Shown here: in pieces, positions 1 through 10,425 of the stretch
Position numbering within the stretch: position 1 is the first letter of the stretch
Layout of the letters: each line of letters begins with the position of its first letter
DNA from: Paulinella micropora
Taxonomy: Eukaryota > Cercozoa > Imbricatea > Euglyphida
Direction: 5' to 3'
Assembly (NCBI GenBank): GCA_009731375.1
Contig: BJOX01000253.1
Location: 706,456-732,722, forward strand
DNA: 26,267 nt
Notes under the pieces: model-generated
What the model saw: the letters and a program-made list of their open reading frames with translations, nothing else
Told to the model about the DNA's origin: nothing
Databases searched by the model: none
Translations under genes and position numbers: made by a program

Positions 1-65
1 GAGAGAGATGAGAGAGATGAGAGAGAGAGAGAGAGATGAGAGATGAGAGATGAGAAATGAGAGAT

Positions 66-99
<34 letters not shown>

Positions 100-123
100 G
101 GAAAGGATTGAGTGTGTGTGTGC

Positions 124-183
<60 letters not shown>

Positions 184-192
184 CACACAGAC

Positions 193-224
<32 letters not shown>

Positions 225-236
225 AAGAAAGAGAGT

Positions 237-284
<48 letters not shown>

Positions 285-428
285 ATACATAAATACATAC
301 ATACATACATACATGCATACATGCATACATACCTGCATACCTACATACCTACATACCTATATACCTACATACATACATACATCATACTTACATACATACA
401 TGCACATACATACATACATACATAGCCT

Positions 429-484
<56 letters not shown>

Positions 485-506
485 GCGAGAGAGAGAGGGA
501 GAGAGG

Positions 507-542
<36 letters not shown>

Positions 543-823
543 CATACATGCATACATACCTGCATACTACCTATATACCTATATACCTACATACATACAT
601 ACATACATATGTAGGTATGTAGGTATGCAGGTATGTATGTATGTATGTATGTATGCATGCATGTATGTATGTATGTATGTATGTATGTATGTATGTATGC
701 ATGCATGCATGCACATGCATGCATGCATGATGCATGCATGTATGTGTGTATGTATGTATGTATGTATGTATGCATGTATGTATACCTATATACCTACCTA
801 CATACATACATACATACATACAT

Positions 824-856
<33 letters not shown>

Positions 857-1191
857 TACACATACATACAGACATATATACATACATACATACATACATA
901 CATACATACATACATACATACATCATTGCATGCGTACATGTACATGCATACATACATACATACAAACATGCATACATACATACATACATACATACATACA
1001 TACATACATACATGCATGCATGCATGCATGCATACATACATACATACATACATGCATGCATGCATACATACATACATACATACATACATGCATGCATACA
1101 TACATACATACATACATACATACATACATACACATACATACACATACATACATATATACATACATACATACATACATACTAGACATACTAG

Positions 1192-1225
<34 letters not shown>

Positions 1226-1256
1226 GTATACATACATACATACATACATACACGCA

Positions 1257-1292
<36 letters not shown>

Positions 1293-1603
1293 CATACATA
1301 CATACATATATACATACATACATATGTACATACATACATACATACAGACATACATATACATACATACATACATATATACATACACATACATACATACACC
1401 ATACATACATACATACATACATACTAGACATACTAGAAATACATACATACATACATACATACACACATATGTACATACATACATACATACATACATGCAT
1501 ACATACAGATGTACATAAGTACATACATACATACACATACATACATACAAGATCTCATATATACATACAGAGAGAGAGATGAGAGAGAGAGATGAGAGAG
1601 AGA

Positions 1604-1661
<58 letters not shown>

Positions 1662-1785
1662 TGAGAGATGAGAGAGAGAGAGAGAAAGAGAGATATGAGA
1701 GATGAGAGAGAGAGAGAGGGAGAGAGAGGAGAGAGACAGTAATACATACATACATACATACATACATACATAAATAAATACATAC
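1..1785. repeat. Composite microsatellite array
   Basis: Almost pure simple repeats. (GA)n fills roughly 1-283, with a (GT)n insert near 110-143. Then come (CATA)n to about 428, (GA)n 431-541, mixed CATA/CCTA units to 605, (TATG)n 605-782, (CATA)n 783-1560, (GA)n 1563-1738 and (CATA)n 1741-1785. Long open frames encoding RERERE, HTYIHTYI or MYVCMYVC exist only because the repeats lack stop codons; they are not genes. Arrays this long and mixed are typical of eukaryotic nuclear DNA. Confidence 0.95.
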
Positions 1786-1820
1786 AGGCGCGGGTGAGCA
1801 ATCGAACGCTGCCATTTCAG

Positions 1821-1862
1821 GTATGTATGTATGTATGTATGTATGTATGTATGTATGTATGT
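1821..1862. repeat. (TATG)n microsatellite
   Basis: About ten TATG units, on the opposite strand sense to the (CATA)n tract that ends near 1785. The 35 bases between them are unique sequence. Confidence 0.85.
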
Positions 1863-2157
1863 TTGTGTTATGTACGTATGTGTGTATGTATAAATAACCT
1901 TTCAGTGCAAATTGATCAGTGAAATTCCAGAACTGGGTTAGATCTGGAAAATCAAGAGTTGTTGTGGAAATGGATTCCGCGTTGCAAGTTGGGGTCCGTC
2001 CCCAAGTGCATTTTCACCAGCTTTAGAATGCCGAAATCGGCAAGGGATGCAGGATTTTGATATTTTTCCATGTGTATGTTCCGTCACATTTCGCTTCATC
2101 CTAAACAGATTATTAAAGATGTGTATTTCATATTTCAAACTAGTAAATTAATGTTAA
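1863..2157. other. Unique flank, no gene seen
   Basis: Non-repetitive sequence between the satellite block and the retrotransposon. No convincing coding frame or RNA gene was seen. It ends with CATT (2158-2161), which recurs directly after the retrotransposon at 12768-12771 and is read as the target-site duplication. Confidence 0.6.
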
Positions 2158-2161
2158 CATT

Positions 2162-2400
2162 TGTAGGCATCACCCCCCGGATAGCCGGTAAAAAATACCT
2201 TTTCCTGGTGACAGGTGCACCACCTTGTTTTTCAGTATTATTTGTCCGGATTGGACCTGATGCCATTTTATTCCTGGTCTGTTGCCGTTTTCCTTTTTGG
2301 CTTCACTGAGCTAATATAACGAGACATCATTCTCATCTTTTGAGGACTGTGTTTGGTTGTATTACCGACTTTTTTACGAGCTATCGTTGGGGGCATTACA
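2162..2400 (+). repeat. 5' LTR
   Basis: A 239 bp direct repeat of 12530-12767. Both copies start TGTAGGCATCA and end GGGGGCATTACA, giving TGTA/TACA terminal inverted bases. Visible differences are a C6 versus C7 run, a T6 versus T5 run, a small difference near 2336-2342 and about three single-base substitutions. No AATAAA signal is visible inside it. Confidence 0.92.
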
Positions 2401-3186
2401 TTTGGAGTCCACATCACTAGGGTGATTTCTTTCTGCTTTGCCACACAGGCAACAGAGTGAATTTTCACTGACCTGTCTCACACGGGGACGTCAGACGAAA
2501 ACAAATACTCCAACACAGCTCCCTCATAACTCTTTCACAAAACAAATAATTTGATTGGTCTCAAGCAGGTGTCTCGTACCCTCTAGCCCAATCCGTATCT
2601 GTGTGCTCACAAGGAGACATCAGATACAAACTCTCTGTCGTTCTTGCTGTTCTCACACAGAGACCAAGAAGAAGGAGGTGGACAGAAGAGTGAAGGAACA
2701 CACACAAAACACAAACAAGCATAGGGACAGGAGCACAACACTCTACCCTTCTAGTTTGTGCATTTATCTGCATTATCTCACACATACGTCAGAGTATTTT
2801 TGCAAATCTCTGATCGTTTTCTAAAGGTAGGTCTGAGAACCTATCCGACCGACTGTCGACTTCTCAAGGAGAGCTTTTCTAGCTTCTCTATTACTATCTG
2901 TGTGTAGGTCCAAGTGCCTCATACTAGATACAATATAGAAAAGAAGGAGGAGAAAGTAATCTGAGTAAGGAGAACAAGAAATCGGAGAAAGTCTCAAAGA
3001 CTATTTTTCTCAAACAAAAACAAACATACAAACAGTGTTTCATAGAGGACAGGGAATCTTATCCTACCCTCTCTATTAGTTTCTCTCTTCACTAGTCAAT
3101 CGACTGAAGGAGGAACAGAACACAAACGAACAAAAACCAAACATAGGAGCTGACACTGTCCTCCTGTTGATCACTACTACGACATC
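2401..3186 (+). other. Retrotransposon leader (untranslated)
   Basis: 786 bp between the 5' LTR and the gag ATG. TGGAGTCCACATCA begins at 2403, two bases after the LTR, where a tRNA primer-binding site is expected; I could not match it to a particular tRNA. Short frames occur but none looks coding. CTCACA-GAGACATCAGA-like motifs recur near 2476, 2605 and 2775. Confidence 0.55.
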
Positions 3187-5880
3187 ATGTCGACAGAGAC
3201 CGCCGAAGTGAGTGAATTCTCGGAGGCAGATCAAAGAAGAGAAGAAGAAGAAGCAGGAGGAGGAGGAGGAAGAGGATTGAATGAAGGAGGAGGAGGAGGA
3301 TTGAATGAAGGAGGAGGAGGAGATGAAGGAGTAGGAGGAGGAGTAGAAGAGGGCTGGGATGATGAAGGAAGATATGGAGGAGACGAAGATGAAGGAGGAT
3401 TTGAACAAGAAGAGACGGGAGGAGGAGGAGCATATGGTAATCCCTTACCACCTGCCTACACGGGAGGAGGAGGACGAAAAATGATCGACTTGATTCATAG
3501 TGATGGAGAGGAGATCACAGTGGAGGAACAACAGTGGGTGCAAGACCACTATGACCTCACTAAAGAAGAGTTTGATAACAAGATGGGGGTAGAGAAAAAT
3601 ACCTATGTGTGGATCCCTCAGGATCAAAGAAGAGAGAAAAGTCGTGCTAAAAAGTATGTCTATATCCTATTATCAAACACAGCACAGCTCCTCGGCAAAC
3701 TGGTCTCTGATCCAGAAAAGAGAAAGAAGATACAGCATATCAAGTTTGGGGACACACACACCCACCTTGAATTACTCGATGCTATCTTTGGGGTGTACAC
3801 TCAAACCCTGATTTGGGAACGTACATACGGCCCACGATGTGAGGGTTACCTCCAGTACACAAACCCAAGAGCAACGGCCAGATTCCTCGCGACTGGTCAG
3901 GAGGCAGTCGATGTAACAAAAATGAAGACCAATCTGGGTTCGAAAAACTCGAGTGGCATATTTCATTTTTTTACAATGGAAATAAAGGCCTTGGAGGAGG
4001 GGAAGGCAGAGATGGAAAAAAGCATTAAGGCAGCAGGAGAAACTCATCCTGTGATTGATGAGTTAGAGAAGACCGACAGAGTTCTGACCAAGATCAGACT
4101 GTTGATGGGTGCGTTACTGCACAAGGAGGCATGGAAGAGATGGATTCCTACCAAGGATCACTCTGTCCTTAAATCACTTAGTAACGCACCACCGGTCGCC
4201 AACAAAGCAGGTGTTGACCAATATGTGGAGAAATATAATTTTCTCAGATCTGCTTCTGAATTGGTGGCCTTTATCACTCATGCTCAAAAGCTGGTGATAT
4301 CTGAGAAGAAGAAGGCGAAAGAGAATGAGGAGTTCGAGAAGACGATGAGACTGGAAAGAATGAAAGCAAAAGTGAGTGGTGCAAAGACACACCCTCCGAC
4401 ATATTTGACCCCACCAGCTCCTGCCCCACCAGCCCCTGCACCCTCGGGCTCAACTACGGTGGTGGTCACAAACACGGAGAAGAAGGACAGACAGAACATC
4501 ATAAATGCCTTCAAGGGGAAGAAAGGAGGAGTGGCAAGTCTCATGCTATATGCCAAGACGAGCTCAGACAAAGACTCTGATGCTTCGCTTTTGAGCAAGC
4601 TCAAAGAGATCAATGCCTGCATGAAGGCTTTTCCTTGCGACGAAACGCAGGAATACGAGGCCCTTGTTACTGTTTTTGACCAATCTCTAGTCTCGGAGGG
4701 ATTTGATCTGACACAGTACAAGTTTTTGAGAAAGAAGGAGGAGATTAAGAGAAACAATGCAACAGGCCTAGACGCTCAGTGTGAACTGGCGGTGGCCACA
4801 CTCATTTCATATTTTCAATCTCATGGATACCAGCATCTCTGCACTGGTACTCTCATAGGATTTGAAATCTTTGAGACAGTGGCGATGAGTTTGAGGAGTG
4901 CTGTTGGCTTGGCGGCGACCCTTACGGAGGTAGTTTCCTCCTATGGGCTATTCTATGGCCGCAAGTCGATCATCCTCTATTTCTTTTCGGCGTTACACAC
5001 AGTTAACCCGAGTAAGCTTACTCAGCTCATACAACAATGCTCGACGTTTAGCTCAGTGAAGTCCAAGAACTTCCTCGAGACACACGTGTTCGAAAATACG
5101 GTTCAAAGCGTTGCTCCGTCAGCACTGTTTCAAGAAGTGATGAGTGCATGCTCAAACATGGACTCGCTCACGGAGGCACATACGGCACAGGCAGGCGGTG
5201 TACCTGTTGGCGCACAAGCCACGTACACAAACAGAGTTGCCGGTTGGAAGAGACAGAGAGAGCCAGACCTGAAGACCGCATGTTGGAGGTGGTTCGCGGG
5301 CTTGCAGTGTAAGGCACAGATGGAGAACAGAGACTGCTCTTTCAATCATGATAGGCAGAACCCAACAGCAAGGGCAAATTTTCTGAGCAGGACGGAAGGC
5401 AAGGAACCGGGCCTTTTCAATATGCTTCAGATTGCCGCTGTGAACGAAGGTTGGTATGCCAATATGTGTGATGATGAGGAGTTACGAGAGGCAATCATTA
5501 CCTACATGAAGAGGATGAAGGAGAAGAAGGAGGAAAGGGAGAGACAAAAGAACTTAAAGGCCTCTCAAAGAGGACGAGAAGGAGGAGCAGGAGCAGGACG
5601 AGGAGGAGGAGGAGGAGGAGGACGAGGAGGAGGAACATGGAGAGGAGCCTCGAGGGGGCAGGGAACCCCTCAGAGAGGAAGAGGAGGAGGTCGGGGATAT
5701 ACCCCTTATGGAGGGAGAGCTGTTCGAGCTCCAGCCCCCCCACCCAGAGGAGGAGGAGGCTCGTGGGCAAGCTCCAACCCAAATTTCGGTCGAGCTCAGG
5801 CCTACAACACTGCCTCGGAGACCGATACGTCATCCTACCCGGACACTACTCAAGGTAATCGTTTCGAGGTGGTGGAATGA
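3187..5880 (+). CDS. gag: Gag polyprotein of LTR retrotransposon
   Basis: An 897-aa Gag-like protein expected to form the retrotransposon particle and bind its RNA. The start is the first good ATG after the leader. Residues about 15-85 are low-complexity Gly/Glu from a GGA/GAA-rich stretch. Residues about 95-640 are helix-rich and would hold the capsid region, although I recognise no named domain. A Pro/Ala linker lies near 400-420. At Cys699 there is a CX8CX8CX3H finger (C699, C708, C717, H721), which is a CCCH pattern and not the usual retroviral CCHC knuckle. Residues about 790-860 are RGG/GRG repeats typical of RNA-binding tails. The frame ends in UGA followed by C, and pol continues in the same frame. 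Assignment rests on position, the finger and the RGG tail. Confidence 0.85.
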   Translation: MSTETAEVSEFSEADQRREEEEAGGGGGRGLNEGGGGGLNEGGGGDEGVGGGVEEGWDDEGRYGGDEDEGGFEQEETGGGGAYGNPLPPAYTGGGGRKMIDLIHSDGEEITVEEQQWVQDHYDLTKEEFDNKMGVEKNTYVWIPQDQRREKSRAKKYVYILLSNTAQLLGKLVSDPEKRKKIQHIKFGDTHTHLELLDAIFGVYTQTLIWERTYGPRCEGYLQYTNPRATARFLATGQEAVDVTKMKTNLGSKNSSGIFHFFTMEIKALEEGKAEMEKSIKAAGETHPVIDELEKTDRVLTKIRLLMGALLHKEAWKRWIPTKDHSVLKSLSNAPPVANKAGVDQYVEKYNFLRSASELVAFITHAQKLVISEKKKAKENEEFEKTMRLERMKAKVSGAKTHPPTYLTPPAPAPPAPAPSGSTTVVVTNTEKKDRQNIINAFKGKKGGVASLMLYAKTSSDKDSDASLLSKLKEINACMKAFPCDETQEYEALVTVFDQSLVSEGFDLTQYKFLRKKEEIKRNNATGLDAQCELAVATLISYFQSHGYQHLCTGTLIGFEIFETVAMSLRSAVGLAATLTEVVSSYGLFYGRKSIILYFFSALHTVNPSKLTQLIQQCSTFSSVKSKNFLETHVFENTVQSVAPSALFQEVMSACSNMDSLTEAHTAQAGGVPVGAQATYTNRVAGWKRQREPDLKTACWRWFAGLQCKAQMENRDCSFNHDRQNPTARANFLSRTEGKEPGLFNMLQIAAVNEGWYANMCDDEELREAIITYMKRMKEKKEERERQKNLKASQRGREGGAGAGRGGGGGGGRGGGTWRGASRGQGTPQRGRGGGRGYTPYGGRAVRAPAPPPRGGGGSWASSNPNFGRAQAYNTASETDTSSYPDTTQGNRFEVVE

Positions 5881-5883
5881 CTG
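5878..5883 (+). promoter_or_regulatory. Probable leaky stop codon (gag-pol readthrough)
   Basis: Gag ends ...GTG GAA TGA CTG GAG GGG. The next in-frame codons run without another stop straight into pol. Gag (frame of 3187) and pol (frame of 5914) are the same frame, and there is no in-frame ATG until about 6061. UGA followed by C, and UGA-CU in particular, is an established leaky context; gammaretroviruses also join Gag and Pol by stop readthrough. The mechanism is inferred. Confidence 0.6.
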
Positions 5884-8800
5884 GAGGGGGAAGAAGAGAG
5901 GAAGGAGAAGACTGTGAAGTTTAACCCTAAAGTCACAGTGCTTTCTAATGCTGTTGTGCAGACTGGGCCAACGCTTCCTCTATGTGAAAACAAAGATGTG
6001 GGTACACAGAGACTGCAGCCCCAAGGTAGTCTCATACCCGTTCATACAGCACGGTTACCAATGATAACTGATGCAAATAGGAAGGCGAGACTTGCGATGG
6101 AGGCGAGGAGGCCAATGGCAGACGTATCGCCTCGGCCAAGCAAACAACCACGAACAGACTCAATGTCTACGGTCGCGGCGGGTGGCGAGCAAAAAGACAA
6201 TGTGTGTACTCAAGTACCACAAGACAATGTCGCTCAAATAGTAAACGCACCAGTACCGCAGAATAATAAAAATGTTAATGAGGTGAAGCAGGAGGAGAAG
6301 AAGGAGGAGTTGAAAAACTTAGAGACAAGACTCCAAAATTTGGAACGTAAAGTTCTTGTTCTCGCAGCCAATATACACAGGCCCGATGCTCTGTGTTATA
6401 CGGAACTTTATTGTGAAACATTGAAGACAATATTAAAAGTTGGTAATGATACGATGGCGAATATTAATATTGTCGGCAGGAAGTTTTTTAATCGATACCG
6501 GGACTGGGTGGACGGAAATATGAAAAAGTCAACGGGCACTCTCAAAGGAGTGAGCAGCCGGACGGATATCACGGGAATCATCACACTGACCTTTAAATTG
6601 AAATCCGCACGAGTATACCGTATGGACCTCTATGTCGTCCCCGGTTACCACGGGTCAATATTACTATCGTATGACCAATTGGCTACGATGGGGGCTGTGA
6701 TTGATTGCGCCGCACGGCGAGTGATATATGGAGTAAAAAGAGGAGAAGAGAACGATATTGATCCCTTCAACGCTACTGACTCTTATGAGGCTTATGAGCT
6801 GAGTCTAGCGACGGATCACAAAAAGATGGCCATCGCACATGAGGCACTTGAGGTGTACGTTCACCCCCATGTCGTAAGACCGGATGAACTGTCCTGGACC
6901 GACAATTGGGAATCCCAAGTGTGCACTGTCACAGTTCCGACATGCCATTGGGACAAAAAGTCTATTGATGACTTAATCGAGAAGCGAAAGGAGGAGATTA
7001 TATGTGTCGCACAAAGAAGCCCGTCGTTGGCGAGATTCGCGGAAGGAGTAGGAACAGATGTCCATATTACTAACGGATACTGTTTCCATGCGAAAGTAGG
7101 AGAAGAAAAAAGGGAGGCGTTTGTACCAAGGAGAACGGGGCGAATCCCGGATACTCCACCAGAAACTATTAAAAGTTTTATTACTGATTTCTGGGGTGAC
7201 GAGCCCACGTGGCCGCGTTCACTGTCTGAAGTGAAGAAATGCTTACGGACTTTATTCGAAAATAATAAGCCGTATACTATTATCCTGCCATATAATGAGA
7301 AGGCGATATGGGCGCAGGAAATAAGGGACCGGCTTATTGATCATCCTATACCGGTACCCTCTCGCAAGCAACAGCTAGTGGTGGCTTGTCGTATGGGAAC
7401 TCGTGAGCAGAGCAGTGCATACAAGCGGAAGCTCAGAGACCTCGACAAGTTGAAATTGATACCGCAAGCATTCACATGCTTTGATGGTTTTTACACCCGT
7501 AAAGCTCCTTTGCAATACGCGAGACTCATTGACATGCTGGTGGAGCTCGGTAAAGATGATGAGCCGGACACGGTCACGTATGAAAAGACGGGCCTAGATG
7601 ATGTCTCGGAAGAGGACTTAGGCTTGGAGGAGGACAGAGAACCCCTCAAGCAGCATAAGCAGATGTCTGATGAAGATTTTCAAGAGGCGGCGCGGAAAAT
7701 ATTGGAAGAAGGAGTAGGCACGGAGAAGGAGAAGGAGCTTTTAAAAGCCAAATTAGAGGCGAACAAGGAAATTTTTGACCCTCCACATGCAGGTGGTGTC
7801 AAGCCTGAAGATTTCACTGCGGTTATTTACAAAATACCGGGTGCGGAGCCGTCACCGGCACCACGAAGGGCGAATTTGAGTATACATGAGGCGAAGATAG
7901 CGGAGGAGCTAGCAAGACAGCTGCTCAATGAGGACTTTATTGAGAGATCAACATCTCCAATAGTCTCACAACCGAGAATAGTGCCGAAGCCAGGAGGAGA
8001 ATGGCGCCTGACAGTTAACTATGCTCGTGTTAACAAGGTGCTGGAGGAAGAGAGAAATCCTCTCCCGACATTAGAAGAAGGAAGGAGAGTACTGCGGAAT
8101 GCAAAATTCTATTCGGTCATTGACCTTAAGAATGGCTTCTGGCAGATACCACTGGAGGAAAAGTCCAGATGGCTGACGGCGTTTGTGGTGGGTATGGAAA
8201 TATACCAATGGAAAGTGCTTCCGATGGGCCTCAAGCAAGCCCCAGGACTTTTCCAGAAGGCGATGCAGAAGATGTTGAGCAGTCAGTACGATGATTTGTC
8301 TGACGGTGGCTTTATGAGAAGGCGGGGACAGAAGGCGGGAGAATATGCATTTTGCTATATCGATGACATTATCGTATACTCTAACACAATGGAGGAGCAT
8401 ATCGATCATTTGTCCGATATATTCAGGCGCATCGGAGCTTTTGGCCTGAAGTGCAATCTAAAGAAGTGTCAACTTGCCAAGACGAGTGTGACATACTTAG
8501 GGTACGAGATCTCCCATAATCGAGTCTCGATATCCAAAGAGAAGAGGGAGGAGATTATGAATCGACCGATACCGAAGAACCGCACTGAATTGCACTCATT
8601 CCTTGCGATGGCGCAATACTATAGCCAGTTTATACCCGATTGGGGTGCAACACGGGCTAAAGTGGAGAAAATGATAGATTTTGGAGACTTTGAGAAGTGG
8701 GACGAAGAGGCTTTGCAAGCGTTTCATGCGCTCAAAGATCTCATTTACAAAGACCCGAAAGACGGAGGACTGGTGTTAACGATGCCCGACTTTACGAAAC

Positions 8801-10425
8801 AATTCGTAGTCGATACAGACGCATCTAAGTTTGCGATTGGGGCTGTATTACAACAAGAGGATGAGGAGAAGAAATTACGCCCAATCATGTTTATTAGTAG
8901 GAAGTTGTGTGCGGCGGAGAGAAACTATTGCACAAGGCAAAGAGAGGCGTTGGCGGTAGTATGGGCCCTCAAGAGGCTCAGAGAGTATTTGTGGGGAGGA
9001 CCTCAATTTACTGTCAGAACTGATCATCATAACCTGTTATGGTTGATGAATCATGAACAGACGGGACGGCTGGCGCGGTGGCAAGCGTTCTTGTCTTGTT
9101 TCGATTTTACAATGGTCCATCTACCGGGAAAGCGAAATGTGGTCGCTGATAGCCTCTCTAGGCTAGAGTTTAACTCAGAAGTATCGGCGTTGGTGTCCAC
9201 GGTGGAGATGGAAGACTTGTCCACTGACAAGGTGTATGAGGTCAGCCACATTGAGGCGATGGAGATGGCGAGTGGAGTCCGATATGACCGCACAGGTCTA
9301 CGGTACAGTCCACAAGGCCCGGATCACGGGATATGTTGTGAGCTACATACCCAGGAGGACGCTGAGTGGTCCTATGAGGTATATGAGAATGCGAAGGCGA
9401 ACATAAGAGAGGAAGAGGAGACGCAGGAAGTTTATGCGGAGCCTCCTCAAGAGCGGAGAAGTGACCTAGACGATGACCCGGAAAGAATCGGGGTACGGCT
9501 AGAAGATGGTACTATCCATATAGCCTCGCCTACCGCATGGAGGCAACAACAGGCTCAAGATCCGGAGTTTAAAGAACTGATACAGTTATATCAGAACCCG
9601 GATGAGCTACGGATGACGAAAGCGATCAAAGATCAGATGAAGGAGATGGGATGGAGAGATGGTCTACTGTGGTACAAGGGCCTTCACGGTCGCTATGCGT
9701 CACAGCCGGACAAATGGACCCTTTGGGTACCGGAGAGTCTGAGACGATTTATATTTGTCGCAGCCCACAATTGCCCACTTTTGGCGCATCCGGGTCGACA
9801 ACGAACTCATATGTTCGTAGCGAGGCGATTCTGGTGGAAGAAGATGAAGGAGGAGATAGATCAGGCGGTGGATGCATGCATCCCGTGCAAGATAAACAAA
9901 ACACCACTGAAGGCAAATTTCGGCCTGATTGGCGAATTTCCTCTTCATGCGGGGATGTTTGAGTTTATACACATTGATCATGTGGGACCTTTCCCAGAAT
10001 CGAAGGATGGTTACAAATACCTCCTTACGGCTATTGACAGAGCCACCAACTATGTGTGGATCATCCCTGTCAAAGACGTTACCGGCAAGACGACGGCCGA
10101 GGCGCTGATCGATAGGATCATCTCACAGATCGGAGTACCAAGAAAGATATGTTCTGATCGAGGCTCGGACTTTAATAACGAGGTCATCGACAAACTATCT
10201 AAGTATTACGGGATGAAATGGCAATATGTTACTGCCTATAACCCTCGAGCAAATGGAAAAATCGAGCGGGTACACAGACCCCTCAAAGCCTCGCTAAAGA
10301 TGTATTGCTCGAAGAAGGAGAATCAAAGAGCATGGGTCGAGGCAGCACCATCATTTGCGTTTGCAATGAACTGTCTACCTATTACGGCATTAGGAGGCTC
10401 GAAGAGCTCAATCTCGCCATATTAG
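5881..10425 (+). CDS. pol: Pol polyprotein: protease, RT, RNase H, integrase (truncated by UAG)
   Basis: The Ty3/gypsy Pol, numbered from the GTG at 5914. A retropepsin-like region spans about 160-265; its expected D-T/S-G motif reads D179-T-M, followed later by a normal GAVIDC flap-end motif. Reverse transcriptase spans about 650-880, with catalytic D737 in SVIDLKNGFW and the YIDD box at 815-818. RNase H spans about 960-1090 (VVDTDAS around D967/D969, RTDHHNL, ADSLSRL). The integrase has an HHCC finger (H1285 to C1322/C1325) and a DD35E core D1355, D1415, E1451. The frame stops at UAG 10423-10425 exactly where gypsy integrases have a Glu-Leu-Val-Tyr-Gly motif; LVYGREP follows in the same frame. 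Translation probably depends on reading through the gag UGA. The first 130 residues are an uncharacterised, partly coiled-coil segment. Confidence 0.92.
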   Translation: MEGEEERKEKTVKFNPKVTVLSNAVVQTGPTLPLCENKDVGTQRLQPQGSLIPVHTARLPMITDANRKARLAMEARRPMADVSPRPSKQPRTDSMSTVAAGGEQKDNVCTQVPQDNVAQIVNAPVPQNNKNVNEVKQEEKKEELKNLETRLQNLERKVLVLAANIHRPDALCYTELYCETLKTILKVGNDTMANINIVGRKFFNRYRDWVDGNMKKSTGTLKGVSSRTDITGIITLTFKLKSARVYRMDLYVVPGYHGSILLSYDQLATMGAVIDCAARRVIYGVKRGEENDIDPFNATDSYEAYELSLATDHKKMAIAHEALEVYVHPHVVRPDELSWTDNWESQVCTVTVPTCHWDKKSIDDLIEKRKEEIICVAQRSPSLARFAEGVGTDVHITNGYCFHAKVGEEKREAFVPRRTGRIPDTPPETIKSFITDFWGDEPTWPRSLSEVKKCLRTLFENNKPYTIILPYNEKAIWAQEIRDRLIDHPIPVPSRKQQLVVACRMGTREQSSAYKRKLRDLDKLKLIPQAFTCFDGFYTRKAPLQYARLIDMLVELGKDDEPDTVTYEKTGLDDVSEEDLGLEEDREPLKQHKQMSDEDFQEAARKILEEGVGTEKEKELLKAKLEANKEIFDPPHAGGVKPEDFTAVIYKIPGAEPSPAPRRANLSIHEAKIAEELARQLLNEDFIERSTSPIVSQPRIVPKPGGEWRLTVNYARVNKVLEEERNPLPTLEEGRRVLRNAKFYSVIDLKNGFWQIPLEEKSRWLTAFVVGMEIYQWKVLPMGLKQAPGLFQKAMQKMLSSQYDDLSDGGFMRRRGQKAGEYAFCYIDDIIVYSNTMEEHIDHLSDIFRRIGAFGLKCNLKKCQLAKTSVTYLGYEISHNRVSISKEKREEIMNRPIPKNRTELHSFLAMAQYYSQFIPDWGATRAKVEKMIDFGDFEKWDEEALQAFHALKDLIYKDPKDGGLVLTMPDFTKQFVVDTDASKFAIGAVLQQEDEEKKLRPIMFISRKLCAAERNYCTRQREALAVVWALKRLREYLWGGPQFTVRTDHHNLLWLMNHEQTGRLARWQAFLSCFDFTMVHLPGKRNVVADSLSRLEFNSEVSALVSTVEMEDLSTDKVYEVSHIEAMEMASGVRYDRTGLRYSPQGPDHGICCELHTQEDAEWSYEVYENAKANIREEEETQEVYAEPPQERRSDLDDDPERIGVRLEDGTIHIASPTAWRQQQAQDPEFKELIQLYQNPDELRMTKAIKDQMKEMGWRDGLLWYKGLHGRYASQPDKWTLWVPESLRRFIFVAAHNCPLLAHPGRQRTHMFVARRFWWKKMKEEIDQAVDACIPCKINKTPLKANFGLIGEFPLHAGMFEFIHIDHVGPFPESKDGYKYLLTAIDRATNYVWIIPVKDVTGKTTAEALIDRIISQIGVPRKICSDRGSDFNNEVIDKLSKYYGMKWQYVTAYNPRANGKIERVHRPLKASLKMYCSKKENQRAWVEAAPSFAFAMNCLPITALGGSKSSISPY

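Noticed and set aside
57-1815. Many long open frames (RERERE, HTYIHTYI, MYVCMYVC, SLSLSL)
   Set aside because: They are translations of stop-free GA, CATA and TATG microsatellites in several frames and both strands.
3076-3451. Minus-strand Ser- or Leu-rich frames opposite gag
   Set aside because: Antisense shadows of the Gly/Glu-rich GGA repeat in Gag.
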